DNA of 64,000 nt from CAWGCA01 sp963820955 (GCA_963820955.1 CAWGCA010000039.1:1-64000), one strand, 5' to 3'; counted from the stretch's first letter, positions 49,608-59,331 are shown. A program made the numbers and translations. The notes: a model not told the origin generated them from the sequence alone.

Positions 49608-51236
49608 ATGAGTTACCAGGTTCTGGCGCGTAAGTGGCGTCCCCGTATTTTCAGCGAGATGGTCGGTCAGGAGCACGTGGTGCGCGCCCTGAGTAACGCG
49701 CTGGACCACGATCGACTGCATCATGCCTACCTTTTCACCGGTACCCGTGGGGTCGGCAAGACCACCCTGGCGCGGATATTTCTCCAAGTCCCTGCAATTG
49801 TGAGCACGGCGTCGGCTCGACGCCGTGTGGACAGTGCTCTGCCTGCCGGGAGATCGATGAAGGGCGCTTTGTCGATCTGCTCGAGGTCGACGCGGCCTCT
49901 CGGACCAAGGTGGACCAGACCAGGGAATTGCTGGAAAACGTCCCTTATGCGCCGGTCCGGGGGCGTTACAAGGTCTACCTGATCGACGAAGTGCACATGT
50001 TTTCCGATAGCAGCTTCAATGCGCTGCTGAAAACTCTCGAGGAACCGCCGCCCCATGTGAAGTTTCTGCTCGCCACCACCGACCCTCAGAAGGTGCCGAT
50101 GACGGTCCTGTCCCGCTGCCTGCAGTTCAACCTGAAGCGGTTAGGGTTCGAGCAGATCCGGGATCACCTGAATCAAATCCTGGAACGGGAGGGTGTCGAA
50201 CATGATCTGCCTGCCATGGCACTGCTTGCACGGGGGGCCGACGGCAGTATGCGTGATGCCCTCAGCCTCATGGACCAGGCTATCGCATTCGGAGGGGGGC
50301 GGGTGCTGCGAGTCGGAAGTTCGCTCTATGTTGGGGGTCATTACCCAGGACCGGATTCACAATCTGCTGCATGCGCTGGCCGATCAGGATCCCGGGGGAA
50401 TGATGGAGCAGGTGGTGGCGCTGTCGGAGCTTGCCCCTGACTTTTCAGGTGTACTTCAGGAATTGCTCTCGCTGCTGCACCGGATCGCCCTGATACAGTC
50501 GGTGCCGGAGGCATTGGATGACAGCGCGGGGGATCGGGAACAGGTGCGGGCACTGGCAGATAAGATCGCCGCCGAGGATGTGCAATTGTTCTATCAGATC
50601 GGTCTGATCGGCCAGCGGGATCTGTCATTGGCGCCGGATCCCCGGACCGGTTTTGAGATGGTGCTGCTGCGCATGCTGACGTTTCGTCCTGAGCAAGGTC
50701 CAGTAGCCACTGTTGCGCCTTCGGTGACTGCGAGAACCGCGAACACACCAACTCCGTTAAAGCAAAAAAGTGCTGCGGCAGGGTCGGTGGCGGAGTCTTC
50801 ACCAGTCGATGTGCAAGCGGTTGCCAACCCTGTAAACCCGGAAGCAAAGGTTGATCTCAGCCAGTGGAATCAGGTGGTCTCATCGCTGAAGTTGGGTGGA
50901 ATTGCCATGCAACTGGCCAATAACTGTGTTTACCATAGCTGGGACGGGACTGCCCTGGAACTGCGACTCGATCCCAGTCATAGCCACCTGCAGGTAGAGA
51001 GTGCGGAACAGCGACTGCACAAGGCCCTTGAGGCCATGTTCGGCAGTCCAATCCGGCTGCGTATCAGGGCGGGGGTCCCGGTTCGGGCAACGCCTGCCCA
51101 GATTGAGGCGAAGGAACGGGAGGCTCAGCAGCAGGAGGCCGCTGCATCTCTGGCCGAAGATCCCCTGGTTAAGTCGATGGAGGAACGGTTTGGCGCCAAA
51201 CTGGTCCCAGGGTCGATCCAACCGATAAAGAAGTGA
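49608..51236 (+). CDS. dnaX: DNA polymerase III tau/gamma subunit, reading frame broken three times
   Basis: Conserved blocks occur in order but in different frames: MSYQVLARKWRPRIFSEMVG and GTRGVGKTTLARIF (Walker A); CEHGVGSTPCGQCSACREID (zinc module) and LIDEVHMFSDSSFNALLKTL (DExx); then ESEVRSMLGVITQDRIHNLL and the domain IV-V tail to 51236. One extra base near 49780, one near 49797 and one near 50308 account for the changes. dnaX is essential as clamp-loader ATPase, so these are most likely sequence errors. Order with SRP RNA, ybaB and recR is standard. Confidence 0.85.
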
Positions 51237-51354
51237 TTCCGGGAATTTGTCCCTATACGGATTGTTTCCCGATGGATCTGCAGGAAAACAGTCGGCTGCA
51301 AAACGGTGGAGTGACTGCAGACGTCAATGAATTTTACGATATGAGGAACAGCGG

Positions 51355-51678
51355 ATGAAAGGTGGACTAGGTAATCTGATGAAGCAGGCCCAGAAGGTAC
51401 AGGCCGATCTCCAGAAGGCCCAGGAGCGACTGGCGCAGGAAGAGGTTGTCGGGGAGTCCGGTGGCGGCATGGTGAAGGTCACCATGAACGGTAAACACGA
51501 GGTACGCCGGGTGGAGATCGATGAAGCCCTGCTGGGGGACGACCGGGAGATGCTGGAGGATCTGGTGGCCGCCGCAATCAATGATGCAGTGCACCGGGTG
51601 GCCGACAAGACACAGGAGAGCATGGCTGGTCTCACCTCCGGGATGGGCCTGCCGCCGGGCCTGAAGTTGCCGTTCTGA
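51355..51678 (+). CDS. ybaB: YbaB/EbfC nucleoid-associated protein
   Basis: 107 residues: MKGGLGNLMKQAQKVQADLQ, VVGESGGGMVKVTMNGKHEV, LLGDDREMLEDLVAAAINDA, the YbaB/EbfC signature. It forms a dimeric DNA-binding clamp-like protein. GAGGAA precedes the start. It sits between dnaX and recR, and its stop abuts the recR start. Confidence 0.95.
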   Translation: MKGGLGNLMKQAQKVQADLQKAQERLAQEEVVGESGGGMVKVTMNGKHEVRRVEIDEALLGDDREMLEDLVAAAINDAVHRVADKTQESMAGLTSGMGLPPGLKLPF

Positions 51679-52281
51679 ATGGTGGCCAAGCGACCGCTGC
51701 TGGATGAACTGATGGAAGCCCTGCGCTGCCTGCCGGGGGTGGGTCCGAAGTCATCTCAGCGCATGGCATTCCACCTGTTGGAGAGGGACCGGGACGGTGG
51801 GCGCCGCCTGGCGCAGGTGATGGCGGACGCCATGGAGCGAATTGGTCACTGTCAGCGCTGCCGAACCCTGAGTGAAACCGAACTTTGCACCCTCTGTGCC
51901 AACCCCAAGCGGGACGGCAGTCAGATCTGCGTGGTGGAAACACCCGCCGAAGTGGTGGCGATAGAACAGGCAACCGGCTATCGAGGGCATTATTTCGTGC
52001 TGGGAGGAAGGCTCTCCCCCCTGGACGGTATAGGCCCGCGGGAGATCGGCCTGGATCAGTTGAAGCAGCGGCTGGATGAGGGGGGGGTCGGCGAGCTTAT
52101 CCTGGCCACCAACCCAACCGTAGAAGGCGAAGCGACGGCCCACTATATCGGCGACATGGCACGGCAACTGAATATCCGTGTAACACGCATCGCACACGGG
52201 GTACCCCTGGGCGGTGAATTGGAGTACGTGGACGGTGGTACGCTCTCCCATGCCTTCAGCGGGAGACGGGATTACAATTGA
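51679..52281 (+). CDS. recR: Recombination mediator RecR
   Basis: 200 residues: N-terminal helix-hairpin-helix (LRCLPGVGPKSSQRMAFHLL), a C4 zinc finger (CQRCRTLSETELCTLC) and a Toprim domain (ICVVETPAEVVAIEQATGYR, LGGRLSPLDGIGP). Works with RecO/RecF in gap repair. Starts directly after ybaB with no intervening base, so it is translationally coupled. Confidence 0.96.
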   Translation: MVAKRPLLDELMEALRCLPGVGPKSSQRMAFHLLERDRDGGRRLAQVMADAMERIGHCQRCRTLSETELCTLCANPKRDGSQICVVETPAEVVAIEQATGYRGHYFVLGGRLSPLDGIGPREIGLDQLKQRLDEGGVGELILATNPTVEGEATAHYIGDMARQLNIRVTRIAHGVPLGGELEYVDGGTLSHAFSGRRDYN

Positions 52282-52410
52282 TCTTGCAATCAATTTAAAT
52301 GTCGTCGGCTACCGGACTGAGAATAATGTTGTATGCGACTGCCGGGTTAACAGTGCCCGCCGGGCAGTCTGGTTGTCGGCCGAAAGAAGATGAAAACAGA
52401 GGTGATAAGT

Positions 52411-52755
52411 ATGGATAACTGTCTGTTCTGCAAAATGGCCTCGGGTGAGATCAAGCCTGACGTTATCTACGAGGACGATCAGGTGCTGGCCTTTCGGGAT
52501 ATCAATCCTCAGGCGCCGACCCATGCCCTGGTGATTCCCAGGCGTCATATCAGTACCCTCAACGACCTGCAGGCCGATGATGCCGCACTGATGGGTAAAC
52601 TCTTTCTGGTGGCGAAAAACATCGCGCAGCAGGAGGGTATCGCCGAAACCGGGTATCGCACCCTGGTAAACTGCAATGCGGATGGCGGTCAGGAGGTGTT
52701 CCATATCCATCTGCATGTGATGGGTGGCCGCCGCATGACCTGGCCGCCGGGTTGA
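52411..52755 (+). CDS. HIT-family (HinT-like) protein
   Basis: 114 residues from the ATG of MDNCLFCKMASGEIKPDVIY. The histidine triad is seen in FHIHLHVMGGRRM, preceded by AFRDINPQAPTHALVIPRRH. HinT-type proteins hydrolyse nucleoside phosphoramidates such as AMP-lysine. The seven extra codons upstream in frame are unlikely to be translated because GGTGATAAG lies just before this ATG. Confidence 0.93.
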   Translation: MDNCLFCKMASGEIKPDVIYEDDQVLAFRDINPQAPTHALVIPRRHISTLNDLQADDAALMGKLFLVAKNIAQQEGIAETGYRTLVNCNADGGQEVFHIHLHVMGGRRMTWPPG

Positions 52756-52870
52756 AATTGAAAAAAAATGATATGATTTTCAGCAAAGCTGGAAATATTT
52801 TTGATAAAACCTAACACTTAGCGGGAAATCGTCTATTATTCTGCCTGATGCTGGGAATTAAAGAGAGATA

Positions 52871-53185
52871 ATGACGCCCATTGATTCTTTCCATGGACGT
52901 CAGATAGGTACATCGATTTCGAGAGCGGTGGTGCCGGTTCTCCCCCCGGGAAAAGCTCAAGGTTCTACCCACCAGCACCAGCCAGGTAAAGCGCCGATAA
53001 GGGTAGTGGCGGCGGCGCCGTCAGCGGGAGACCTGGAGATCCAGCTGCAACTGTTGCAGCGGGTAGTCAACACTAACGGTGCTAGCAGCCGGTCCTTCTA
53101 TGCCGTTCGTGCATATCAGTCACTTGCAAGCAACGAACAGAGAGACAGAATCAGCCGGTTGCTGGGCGTCGACGAATACGCCTGA
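52871..53185 (+). CDS. Conserved hypothetical, disordered N-terminus
   Basis: 104 residues. The first 60 are rich in Pro, Gly, Ser and His without structure; the last 45 are helical (LEIQLQLLQRVVNTNG, FYAVRAYQSLASNEQRDRIS, RLLGVDEYA). The RAYQSLASNE pattern resembles small unannotated proteins of related gammaproteobacteria, but I have no function. It starts with ATG after AGAGAGA. Confidence 0.55.
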   Translation: MTPIDSFHGRQIGTSISRAVVPVLPPGKAQGSTHQHQPGKAPIRVVAAAPSAGDLEIQLQLLQRVVNTNGASSRSFYAVRAYQSLASNEQRDRISRLLGVDEYA

Positions 53186-53232
53186 TTCCGGAGATCGGAT
53201 CAGCAAAGCGGCGTAGCATAAATTCTCTCGCT

Positions 53233-53853
53233 TCAGCTGTTGCGATAACTCGCTATCAGGGCTGCCGCCCCCACAAACATCGAGCCAAAGATACGGTTCT
53301 GCCATCGTTGGTGGTGTTCACTCTTCATCCACCGCGAAAGCTGTGAGGCCAGTGTGGCGTAGCCGATCATCACGGCGATGTCGACCAGGATGAGAGTGCT
53401 TCCCATGATGCCGAACTGGGAGGCCTGGGGGGCATGGATATCGATAAACTGGGGAAAGAGGGCGAGCAGAAAAACCGTCGCCTTGGGATTGGTGATATTG
53501 ACGAACGCCGCCTGCCAGAACCGGCGCTGGACACTCTCCCTGTTGTTGTCGGCTTCCTCGAGTGCCAGTGGAGGTTGGGTCCACTTGCTGTATCCCAACC
53601 AGACCAGGTAGGCTACGCCCATCCATTTCACCAGGTTGAACGCCAGGTTGGATGAAGCCAGGATGGCACCGAGACCTATCCCCACCAGCAGGATCTGGGC
53701 GCCGTACCCGAGTTGCAGGCCGAATATCGCCGGCAGGGTGTTACGTACGCCGTATCGCATACCGTTACTCATAGTATTGACGGCCCCTGCCCCCGGGGAT
53801 ACGGAAATGAGCACCGACGCTAGGAAAAAAGCAAACCAGATTTGAGGGTCCAT
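53233..53853 (-). CDS. LysE/RhtB-family amino-acid exporter
   Basis: 206 residues with six hydrophobic segments. The family motif at the N-terminus is SVSPGAGAVNTMSNGMRYGV, followed by IFGLQLGYGAQILLVGIGLG and WMGVAYLVWLGYSKW. The inner-membrane exporter removes amino acids or homoserine-lactone-like compounds; the substrate is not predictable. Convergent with the preceding gene and divergent from the histidine kinase. Confidence 0.9.
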   Translation of the reverse strand: MDPQIWFAFFLASVLISVSPGAGAVNTMSNGMRYGVRNTLPAIFGLQLGYGAQILLVGIGLGAILASSNLAFNLVKWMGVAYLVWLGYSKWTQPPLALEEADNNRESVQRRFWQAAFVNITNPKATVFLLALFPQFIDIHAPQASQFGIMGSTLILVDIAVMIGYATLASQLSRWMKSEHHQRWQNRIFGSMFVGAAALIASYRNS

Positions 53854-54006
53854 GGGAATAATTTTATCCTGCGGGGACGTTAAGTTCAGCTAATTTAAAA
53901 ATATCACCAATTCAGCCTTCTCCTTTGCTACTTTATGAAGGAGACATGCAGAACGTACAGAACCTTCTATGAAAGCCGATGATACCCAGCGGACCCTTAC
54001 TCCCTG

Positions 54007-56412
54007 ATGGCTAGAACACACAGCATCACCACGATCTTCCTGGTGACCTTTCTTGCCAGTTTGCTCCTGGTGATCGCGCTGCTCGGCTATCTCTGGTTTT
54101 CTTCCAGTTACCTGGAAATGAAACACGAGGCGGCGGGTTTGAAAGCGGGGTTTATCGAAAATCAACGAGAACGCTTAAGACACCAGGTAGAGCAGATAGT
54201 GCAGGTTCTCGAGCACGAGAAATCCCTGGCCGAAGACAGACTGAAAGAAAACATCCGAAACCGGACTCAGGAGGCCTACAAGGTCGCCAGCAGCCTGTTT
54301 CACGCCTACGCCGATTCACACAGCCCGGAGCAGATCGCCAAAGAGATCAAGTCCGTGCTTCGTTCCATACGTTACGACGATGGGCGGGGGTATTTTTTCG
54401 CCACCGGGATGGATGGTATCGAACAGCTCTTTGCTGATAGACCGGAGATGGAGGGAAAGGATTTTAGCGGGATCAAGGACTCCCAGGGTCGCTGGGTGGT
54501 CAGGGATATGATCGATATCGCCCGCACCAAAGGGGAGGGTTTTTACGAGTATACCTGGAGCAAACCGGGTCACACCGGATCCGATTTTCGGAAGCTCTCT
54601 TACATAAAGTACTTTCCTCCCCTCGACTGGCTGATCGGGACCGGTGGATATCCGGGCGATACGGAGCGGAAGATACAGCAGGAGATGATCGCCCGGATAG
54701 AAAATATTCGTTTTGGAGATGATGGGTATGTGTTTGTCGGCGACTGGAACGGGAAGAGCCTTTCCGGTCCGGCCAAAGGAAAAAACATGTACGACCTGCA
54801 GGATGTAAACGGCGTAAAGATCGTCCAGCAATTGATTGCACAGGCAAAAAAAGGGGATGGCTTTGTCAATTATGTGATGCCTGAATTGGACGGCAGAAGA
54901 TCAGCCCCCAAGATGAGCTACGTGATGGGAATACCGGCTTGGCAATGGTATCTCGGGGCCGGTGACTATGAACCCGATATCGACCAGAAGCTGCAGGAAA
55001 GCATGAAGTGGCACCAGCAGCTTACCAGTACCTATTTGATCTCGATCGTGGCGGCACTGACTCTGCTGCTGATCCTGACATATATTGCCTTTGTTTTTCT
55101 GAGAAGCCGATTGACCGCCAGTTACGAGACCTTTATGCGGTTTTTCGGCCGTGCCGCTCATGATATGGAACCGATCGACGAGACGCGGTTGGGGTTCACC
55201 GAATTCCGGGCCCTGGCTCGGGCGGCCAACATTATGGTCGACAAACGCAGACTGTTGGAGGAAGAAACGGCACGGTTGCGGGATCTGCTGCAGAGCGTGG
55301 TCGACTCAATGCCTTCTGTGCTGATCGCGGTTAACGAAGAGAGTCGGGTGGTGCAGTGGAATCAGGAAGCTGAGCGGGTCACCGGGCTGTCTGACGCGGA
55401 GGCGATGGGTGAGAGGCTGGGGCGAGTGTTTCCGCAACTGGCAGAACAGACAGAGCGGATTCAGGTTGCGTTGCGTGAGCATAAGGCGCAACAGGAAAGC
55501 CGTATCGGCGTCGACGAAAACGGGCAGCGGAGGTACAAGGACATCACCATCTATCCCTTGACGTCACACACCTTTCCGGGGGCTGTGATTCGACTGGACG
55601 ACGTGACCGAGCGGGTGCGTCTCGAGGAGATGATGGTCCAGTCCGAAAAGATGCTATCGGTCGGCGGGCTTGCCGCCGGAATGGCTCATGAGATCAATAA
55701 TCCGCTGGCGGGTATACTACAGAATATCCAGGTGCTGAGGGGACGCTTCTCTCCGGATCTCGAGAAGAACCGACAGGTTGCCGAATCCTGCGACCTGTCG
55801 ATGGAGGCGATGCAGCCTTATCTGGAGGCAAGGGAGATCAATCGCATAATGGATGCCATTATGGAGAGTGGCGCCAGGGCGGCGAAGATTGTCGACAATA
55901 TGCTCAGCTTCTCGCGCAAGAGTGAGGTAGGTCTGGAGGAGCACGATCTGTCTACGCTGCTCGACGACGCGGTGGAACTGGCCAGCAATGATTACGACCT
56001 GAAAAAGAAATACGATTTCCGCAGCGTCGAAATCATTCGGGAGTATGCTCCGGACACTCCGCCGGTTTGCTGTGAAGGCAACCAGATACAGCAGGTGTTT
56101 CTCAATCTATTGAAGAATGGCGCGCAGGCGATGGCCCTGGGGGTAAAGGGCAGCGGGCCCCGCTTTTATCTGCGGATCAAACCCGGGGATAGAACGGTCG
56201 TCGTCGAGATCGAAGACAATGGGCCGGGATTGGATGCCGCAACCCGCCGCCGGATCTTTGAACCTTTTTATACCACCAAAGAAGTGGGTGTCGGCACCGG
56301 CCTGGGACTATCGATCTCCTATTTCATTATTACGGAAAATCACCAGGGTTCGATGCGGGTGGAGTCGACCCCCGGGGCTGGGGCGAGGTTCATCATCAGT
56401 CTCCCGCTATAG
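54007..56412 (+). CDS. Cache-PAS sensor histidine kinase
   Basis: 801 residues. TM1 at about 9-30, a periplasmic double Cache region (about 40-335) with two copies of a Cache-type unit (GEGFYEYTWSKPGH; YIKYFPPLDWLIGTGGYPGD; later GDGFVNYVMPELDG and GIPAWQWYLGAGDYEPD), TM2 at about 345-367, and a PAS domain at about 425-540 (VLIAVNEESRVVQWNQEAER). The HisKA box is GGLAAGMAHEINNPLAGILQ with phosphoacceptor His about 561; the HATPase has EDNGPGLDAATRRRIFEPFY and GTGLGLSIS. It senses a small carboxylate or similar ligand, by analogy. No response regulator is adjacent. Confidence 0.92.
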   Translation: MARTHSITTIFLVTFLASLLLVIALLGYLWFSSSYLEMKHEAAGLKAGFIENQRERLRHQVEQIVQVLEHEKSLAEDRLKENIRNRTQEAYKVASSLFHAYADSHSPEQIAKEIKSVLRSIRYDDGRGYFFATGMDGIEQLFADRPEMEGKDFSGIKDSQGRWVVRDMIDIARTKGEGFYEYTWSKPGHTGSDFRKLSYIKYFPPLDWLIGTGGYPGDTERKIQQEMIARIENIRFGDDGYVFVGDWNGKSLSGPAKGKNMYDLQDVNGVKIVQQLIAQAKKGDGFVNYVMPELDGRRSAPKMSYVMGIPAWQWYLGAGDYEPDIDQKLQESMKWHQQLTSTYLISIVAALTLLLILTYIAFVFLRSRLTASYETFMRFFGRAAHDMEPIDETRLGFTEFRALARAANIMVDKRRLLEEETARLRDLLQSVVDSMPSVLIAVNEESRVVQWNQEAERVTGLSDAEAMGERLGRVFPQLAEQTERIQVALREHKAQQESRIGVDENGQRRYKDITIYPLTSHTFPGAVIRLDDVTERVRLEEMMVQSEKMLSVGGLAAGMAHEINNPLAGILQNIQVLRGRFSPDLEKNRQVAESCDLSMEAMQPYLEAREINRIMDAIMESGARAAKIVDNMLSFSRKSEVGLEEHDLSTLLDDAVELASNDYDLKKKYDFRSVEIIREYAPDTPPVCCEGNQIQQVFLNLLKNGAQAMALGVKGSGPRFYLRIKPGDRTVVVEIEDNGPGLDAATRRRIFEPFYTTKEVGVGTGLGLSISYFIITENHQGSMRVESTPGAGARFIISLPL

Positions 56413-57403
56413 GCTGGTGTTCTGTTCCCGGAGCGTTCGCTATGAGTATGGCCCGGCGGGGGGCGGGATAGCCTTCCACCGTCCTGGATCGATCGTCGCT
56501 GTCCAGATAGTCCGGCAGAGATTCGAACCGCATCCAGTCGGTCGAACGCTGCTCGTCGATGCGGGTGGTTGTGACATCCACGATTCGGATATGATGGAAA
56601 CCGCAGCGTTGCAGCCACTGCGCCAGGGTGGCGGGCGAGGGAATAAACCAGACATTGCGCATTTTGGCGTAGCGTCCCTTCGGCACCAGCACCCGATCCT
56701 CTTCGCCATCCACCACCAGGGTCTCCAGCACCAGTTCCCCCCCCGCCCGCAGGCAGCCCTTTAACTCGAACAGATGATCGAGAGGGGAACGCCGGTGATA
56801 GAGGACGCCCATGGAAAAGACTGTGTCGAAACCTTCCAGGTTTTCGGGGACCGCCTCCACGCCCAGCGGGAGCAGGTGGACCGGCCACTCGTCACCGAGA
56901 AACCATCGCAGCGCGAGAAACTGGGCCAGGAAAAGCTGGGTCGGATCGATACCGATGACCAGCCCTGCACCGGCGCCGGCCATGCGCCAGCAGTGATAAC
57001 CGTTGCCGCAGCCTACATCCAGGACCCTTCTTCCCTCCAGTGGAGCGATGTGAGGGGCCAGTCGGTCCCACTTCCAGTCGGATCGCCACTCCGTGTCGAT
57101 GCGGATGCCGTGGATGTCGTAAGGGCCCTTGCGCCAGGGGTGAAGCTGGCGCAGCAAATCTTCGGTCTGGCGCTGGATTTGGGCGTTCGGCGGCTGGTTC
57201 GAACGCACCGCAACGGTGCCTGAGTTCAGGTCGATCTGGTCTGCCGGGATCATCGGCAGTTGTCGCACGCACTCCATCCAGCGGGGAAAATCGCCGTGCA
57301 GCCGTTGCCGGAAGGCCTGCTCCAGCTGGTCAGGCAGGAGATCTGCCCATCGCTCCAGCTGAGTGCCCCGAAGCTGGCGGAGGAGGGGGGAGTAGTCGAT
57401 CAT
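56396..57403 (-). CDS. cmoB: tRNA U34 carboxymethyltransferase
   Basis: 335 residues from the ATG of MIDYSPLLRQ, which overlaps the cmoA stop by ATGA; the longer frame is rejected. It has the SAM-binding VLDVGCGNGYHCWRMAGAGA, GIDPTQLFLAQFLALRWFLG and FDTVFSMGVLYHRRSPLDHL motifs of CmoB. The enzyme uses carboxy-SAM made by CmoA to form cmo5U at tRNA position 34. Its 3' end overlaps the end of the convergent kinase gene by 17 bases. Confidence 0.93.
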   Translation of the reverse strand: MIDYSPLLRQLRGTQLERWADLLPDQLEQAFRQRLHGDFPRWMECVRQLPMIPADQIDLNSGTVAVRSNQPPNAQIQRQTEDLLRQLHPWRKGPYDIHGIRIDTEWRSDWKWDRLAPHIAPLEGRRVLDVGCGNGYHCWRMAGAGAGLVIGIDPTQLFLAQFLALRWFLGDEWPVHLLPLGVEAVPENLEGFDTVFSMGVLYHRRSPLDHLFELKGCLRAGGELVLETLVVDGEEDRVLVPKGRYAKMRNVWFIPSPATLAQWLQRCGFHHIRIVDVTTTRIDEQRSTDWMRFESLPDYLDSDDRSRTVEGYPAPRRAILIANAPGTEHQPIAGD

Positions 57404-58137
57404 CGGTAGGCGATCAGGGAAATGAAATTGAAACACTGGAACCAGAGATCGGTCCGCCGGAATCCGGCCTCGGACAGGCGCTGCCGGTGGCGCTCCAGGG
57501 TCTCCGGGATGAGTACCTGCTCCAATGCGCTGCGCTTCTGGCTGATCTCCAGGTCGTTGTAGCCGTTGGTCCGTTTGAAGGCGTGGTGCATCCGGTTCTG
57601 TTGCAGCTCCTGTTCGGGATCCGGGAAACTGATCTTCTCCGACACCACCAGGATACCCCCCGGGCGTAGGCCCCGGTGGATGGTCTGCAACAATCCGAGA
57701 CGGCGTTCGGGGGGCACGAATTGCAGGGTGAAGTTGAGCACCACCAGGGAGGCGTCCCGGATTTTCAGCTCAAGGATATCGGCACAGACCAGCTCGATAG
57801 GGGGCTTGGATCCCTCGCTCGGCAGCAGTTGCCTGGCTTGGTTCAACATATCCGCAGAGTTGTCCACCCCGATGATCCGGCAGCCGGGTGCCGTTATACC
57901 CCGCTGCAGGGCGAGGGACGAGGCGCCCAGAGAGCAGCCCAGGTCGTAGCAACGGCTGCGGGGCTGGACATACTCCGCGGCCAGGACGCCGATCATATTG
58001 ATCACCGTGGCATAGCCGGGCACCGAGCGGCGGATCATGTCAGGGAAAACCTGTGCCACCCGCTGGTCGAAACAGAAGTCGCCAACAGATTCCAGCGGTT
58101 CAGCGTAGATCCTGTCTTTTTGGTCGTCGGGATGCAT
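57400..58137 (-). CDS. cmoA: Carboxy-SAM synthase
   Basis: 245 residues: DRIYAEPLESVGDFCFDQRV, AQVFPDMIRRSVPGYATVIN, CYDLGCSLGASSLALQRGI, IGVDNSADMLNQARQLL and LVVLNFTLQFVPPERRLGLL are all CmoA hallmarks. It converts SAM and prephenate to carboxy-SAM, the donor for CmoB, encoded next and overlapping by ATGA. Intact. Confidence 0.94.
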   Translation of the reverse strand: MHPDDQKDRIYAEPLESVGDFCFDQRVAQVFPDMIRRSVPGYATVINMIGVLAAEYVQPRSRCYDLGCSLGASSLALQRGITAPGCRIIGVDNSADMLNQARQLLPSEGSKPPIELVCADILELKIRDASLVVLNFTLQFVPPERRLGLLQTIHRGLRPGGILVVSEKISFPDPEQELQQNRMHHAFKRTNGYNDLEISQKRSALEQVLIPETLERHRQRLSEAGFRRTDLWFQCFNFISLIAYR

Positions 58138-58378
58138 GGATGCTTTTCGTGAGAAAAACCGTATTTTATGCGCCTGGGAAACAACAGGCTACGCAGGGTG
58201 CTGAGTAGAATAGCGTTTCAGTGTGTGTCGGGCCTCAAGGAGATGGGGGATTGTATGAGAGTTAAGTAGGATTTAATCTTTATTATCAAACACATAAAAA
58301 TAAATAAAAACAATAGGTAAAGATATATATTTAATGTAAATACATAGAATATTTTGCGCGATAAAGGGACAAACAAAA

Positions 58379-58403
58379 ACCCGGCCAGTCAGGCCGGGAA
58401 AAA
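58379..58403 (-). terminator. Factor-independent terminator (reverse strand)
   Basis: On the reverse strand CCCGGCC-tgact-GGCCGGG is followed by TTTTTG. It would stop transcripts coming from the nitroreductase gene some 270 bases upstream, or a small RNA encoded between. Confidence 0.65.
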
Positions 58404-58432
58404 GTAAAACCACCATAAGGAGGATGAGACTG

Positions 58433-58510
58433 ATGAGGAAGTCCGGCGGAGACCAACACTACTGCGATACTGCCTTTGGCTGGTCCCCTCCGAACCTTAG
58501 GGACTATTAG
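58433..58510 (+). CDS. 25-residue ORF with strong ribosome-binding site
   Basis: AAGGAGG lies nine bases before an ATG that opens MRKSGGDQHYCDTAFGWSPP and ends at a TAG after Asn-Leu-Arg-Asp-Tyr. An ATG nine bases earlier touches the ribosome-binding site and is less likely. An AT-rich promoter-like tract lies upstream. It is similar in size to leader or precursor peptides, but I recognise none, and no modification gene flanks it. Internal complementary segments (GGAGACCA and TGGTCCCCTCC) suggest the region could instead be a structured RNA. Confidence 0.35.
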   Translation: MRKSGGDQHYCDTAFGWSPPNLRDY

Positions 58511-58666
58511 ACTCTGATCGCCGATTAAAGTCGTTGATAATTGTCAATATAATTAAAAAGTAATATATGGGATTTTATTCATTGAAGTGGCCGATAGTAA
58601 TTTATACCTGAGTCGCTTTGGGGCGCTGACGGCCGCAGGTGTGCCATAGCAGTTCGGTGCTGGGCG

Positions 58667-59331
58667 TCAGTCGAAGAAGCGGGTGAAACTCTCGACCTCC
58701 TCGCGCGGGGTACGATAGCTGTTGACCAGTGCATCCGGGTCTTCGTAGCCCAGTGACATGCCACACAGTAAAACAGTGTCGTCCGGATAGCCGAGGAACG
58801 GCTTGATGATCTTCGGGTATTCGCCCAGCGCGGCCTGAGGGCAGACGGCGAGACCCTCTTCCACGGCGCTCAGCATGAGCGATTGCAGAAACATCCCGTA
58901 GTCGAGAAAAGAGCCGGTCTCCATAATCCCATCCATAAAAAAGAACAGCGCCACCGGGGCATCGAAGGCGCGGTAGTTAGCGGCCCATTGATCCATCTGG
59001 CGCTGTTTGTCCTCGCGGCTGATCTGGAGGGTGCTGTAAAGTTGAAGGCCGCAGGCCTTGCGCCGCTCTTTGTAGGGAGGCTGCCAATCTACCGGGTAGT
59101 ACTGATAATCCATCTTGCCCTTTTCTCCCCCCGGAAGGCCGTCTCCATCAATCCCTGCAACTCCCGTTTTTTTTCACCCCGGACCACCGCCACCTGCCAG
59201 GGCTGGGTGTTGGTGCCGGAGGGGGCGTGGCGAGCAGCATCCAGGATACGTACGATCTTCTCTCTTTCAACATCACGGGACAGGAAGGCACGGGTCGATT
59301 TACGTTTTTTCAGGGCTTCTCTGACCTGCAT
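58667..59331 (-). CDS. Nitroreductase-family protein, frame broken once
   Basis: From the ATG at 59331: MQVREALKKRKSTRAFLSRD, IVRILDAARHAPSGTNTQPW (FMN phosphate-binding Arg and Ser) in one frame. Then MDYQYYPVDWQPPYKERRKA, GLAVCPQAALGEYP, LLCGMSLGYEDPDA in another to the stop at 58667. The run of six C (59127-59132, plus strand) must have been seven to join them. Predicted FMN-dependent NAD(P)H oxidoreductase of about 222 residues. A sequencing error is the likeliest reason, because everything else is conserved. Confidence 0.82.

Larger units (their letters stand above)
58138..58666. other. Intergenic region with hairpin and short ORF
   Basis: About 530 bases between cmoA and a nitroreductase gene. 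An AT-rich tract (58255-58365) precedes a strong hairpin at 58379-58398 and a 25-codon ORF with a good ribosome-binding site. No larger gene is present. Confidence 0.5.

Noticed and set aside
50764..50770. dnaX gamma/tau programmed frameshift at AAAAAAG
   Set aside because: The heptamer occurs in the expected region, but codon phase is CAA-AAA-AGT, so the classical A-AAA-AAG slip is out of register.
58429..58460. Hammerhead ribozyme core (CTGATGA)
   Set aside because: The second conserved GAAA element and the three-stem junction are missing.
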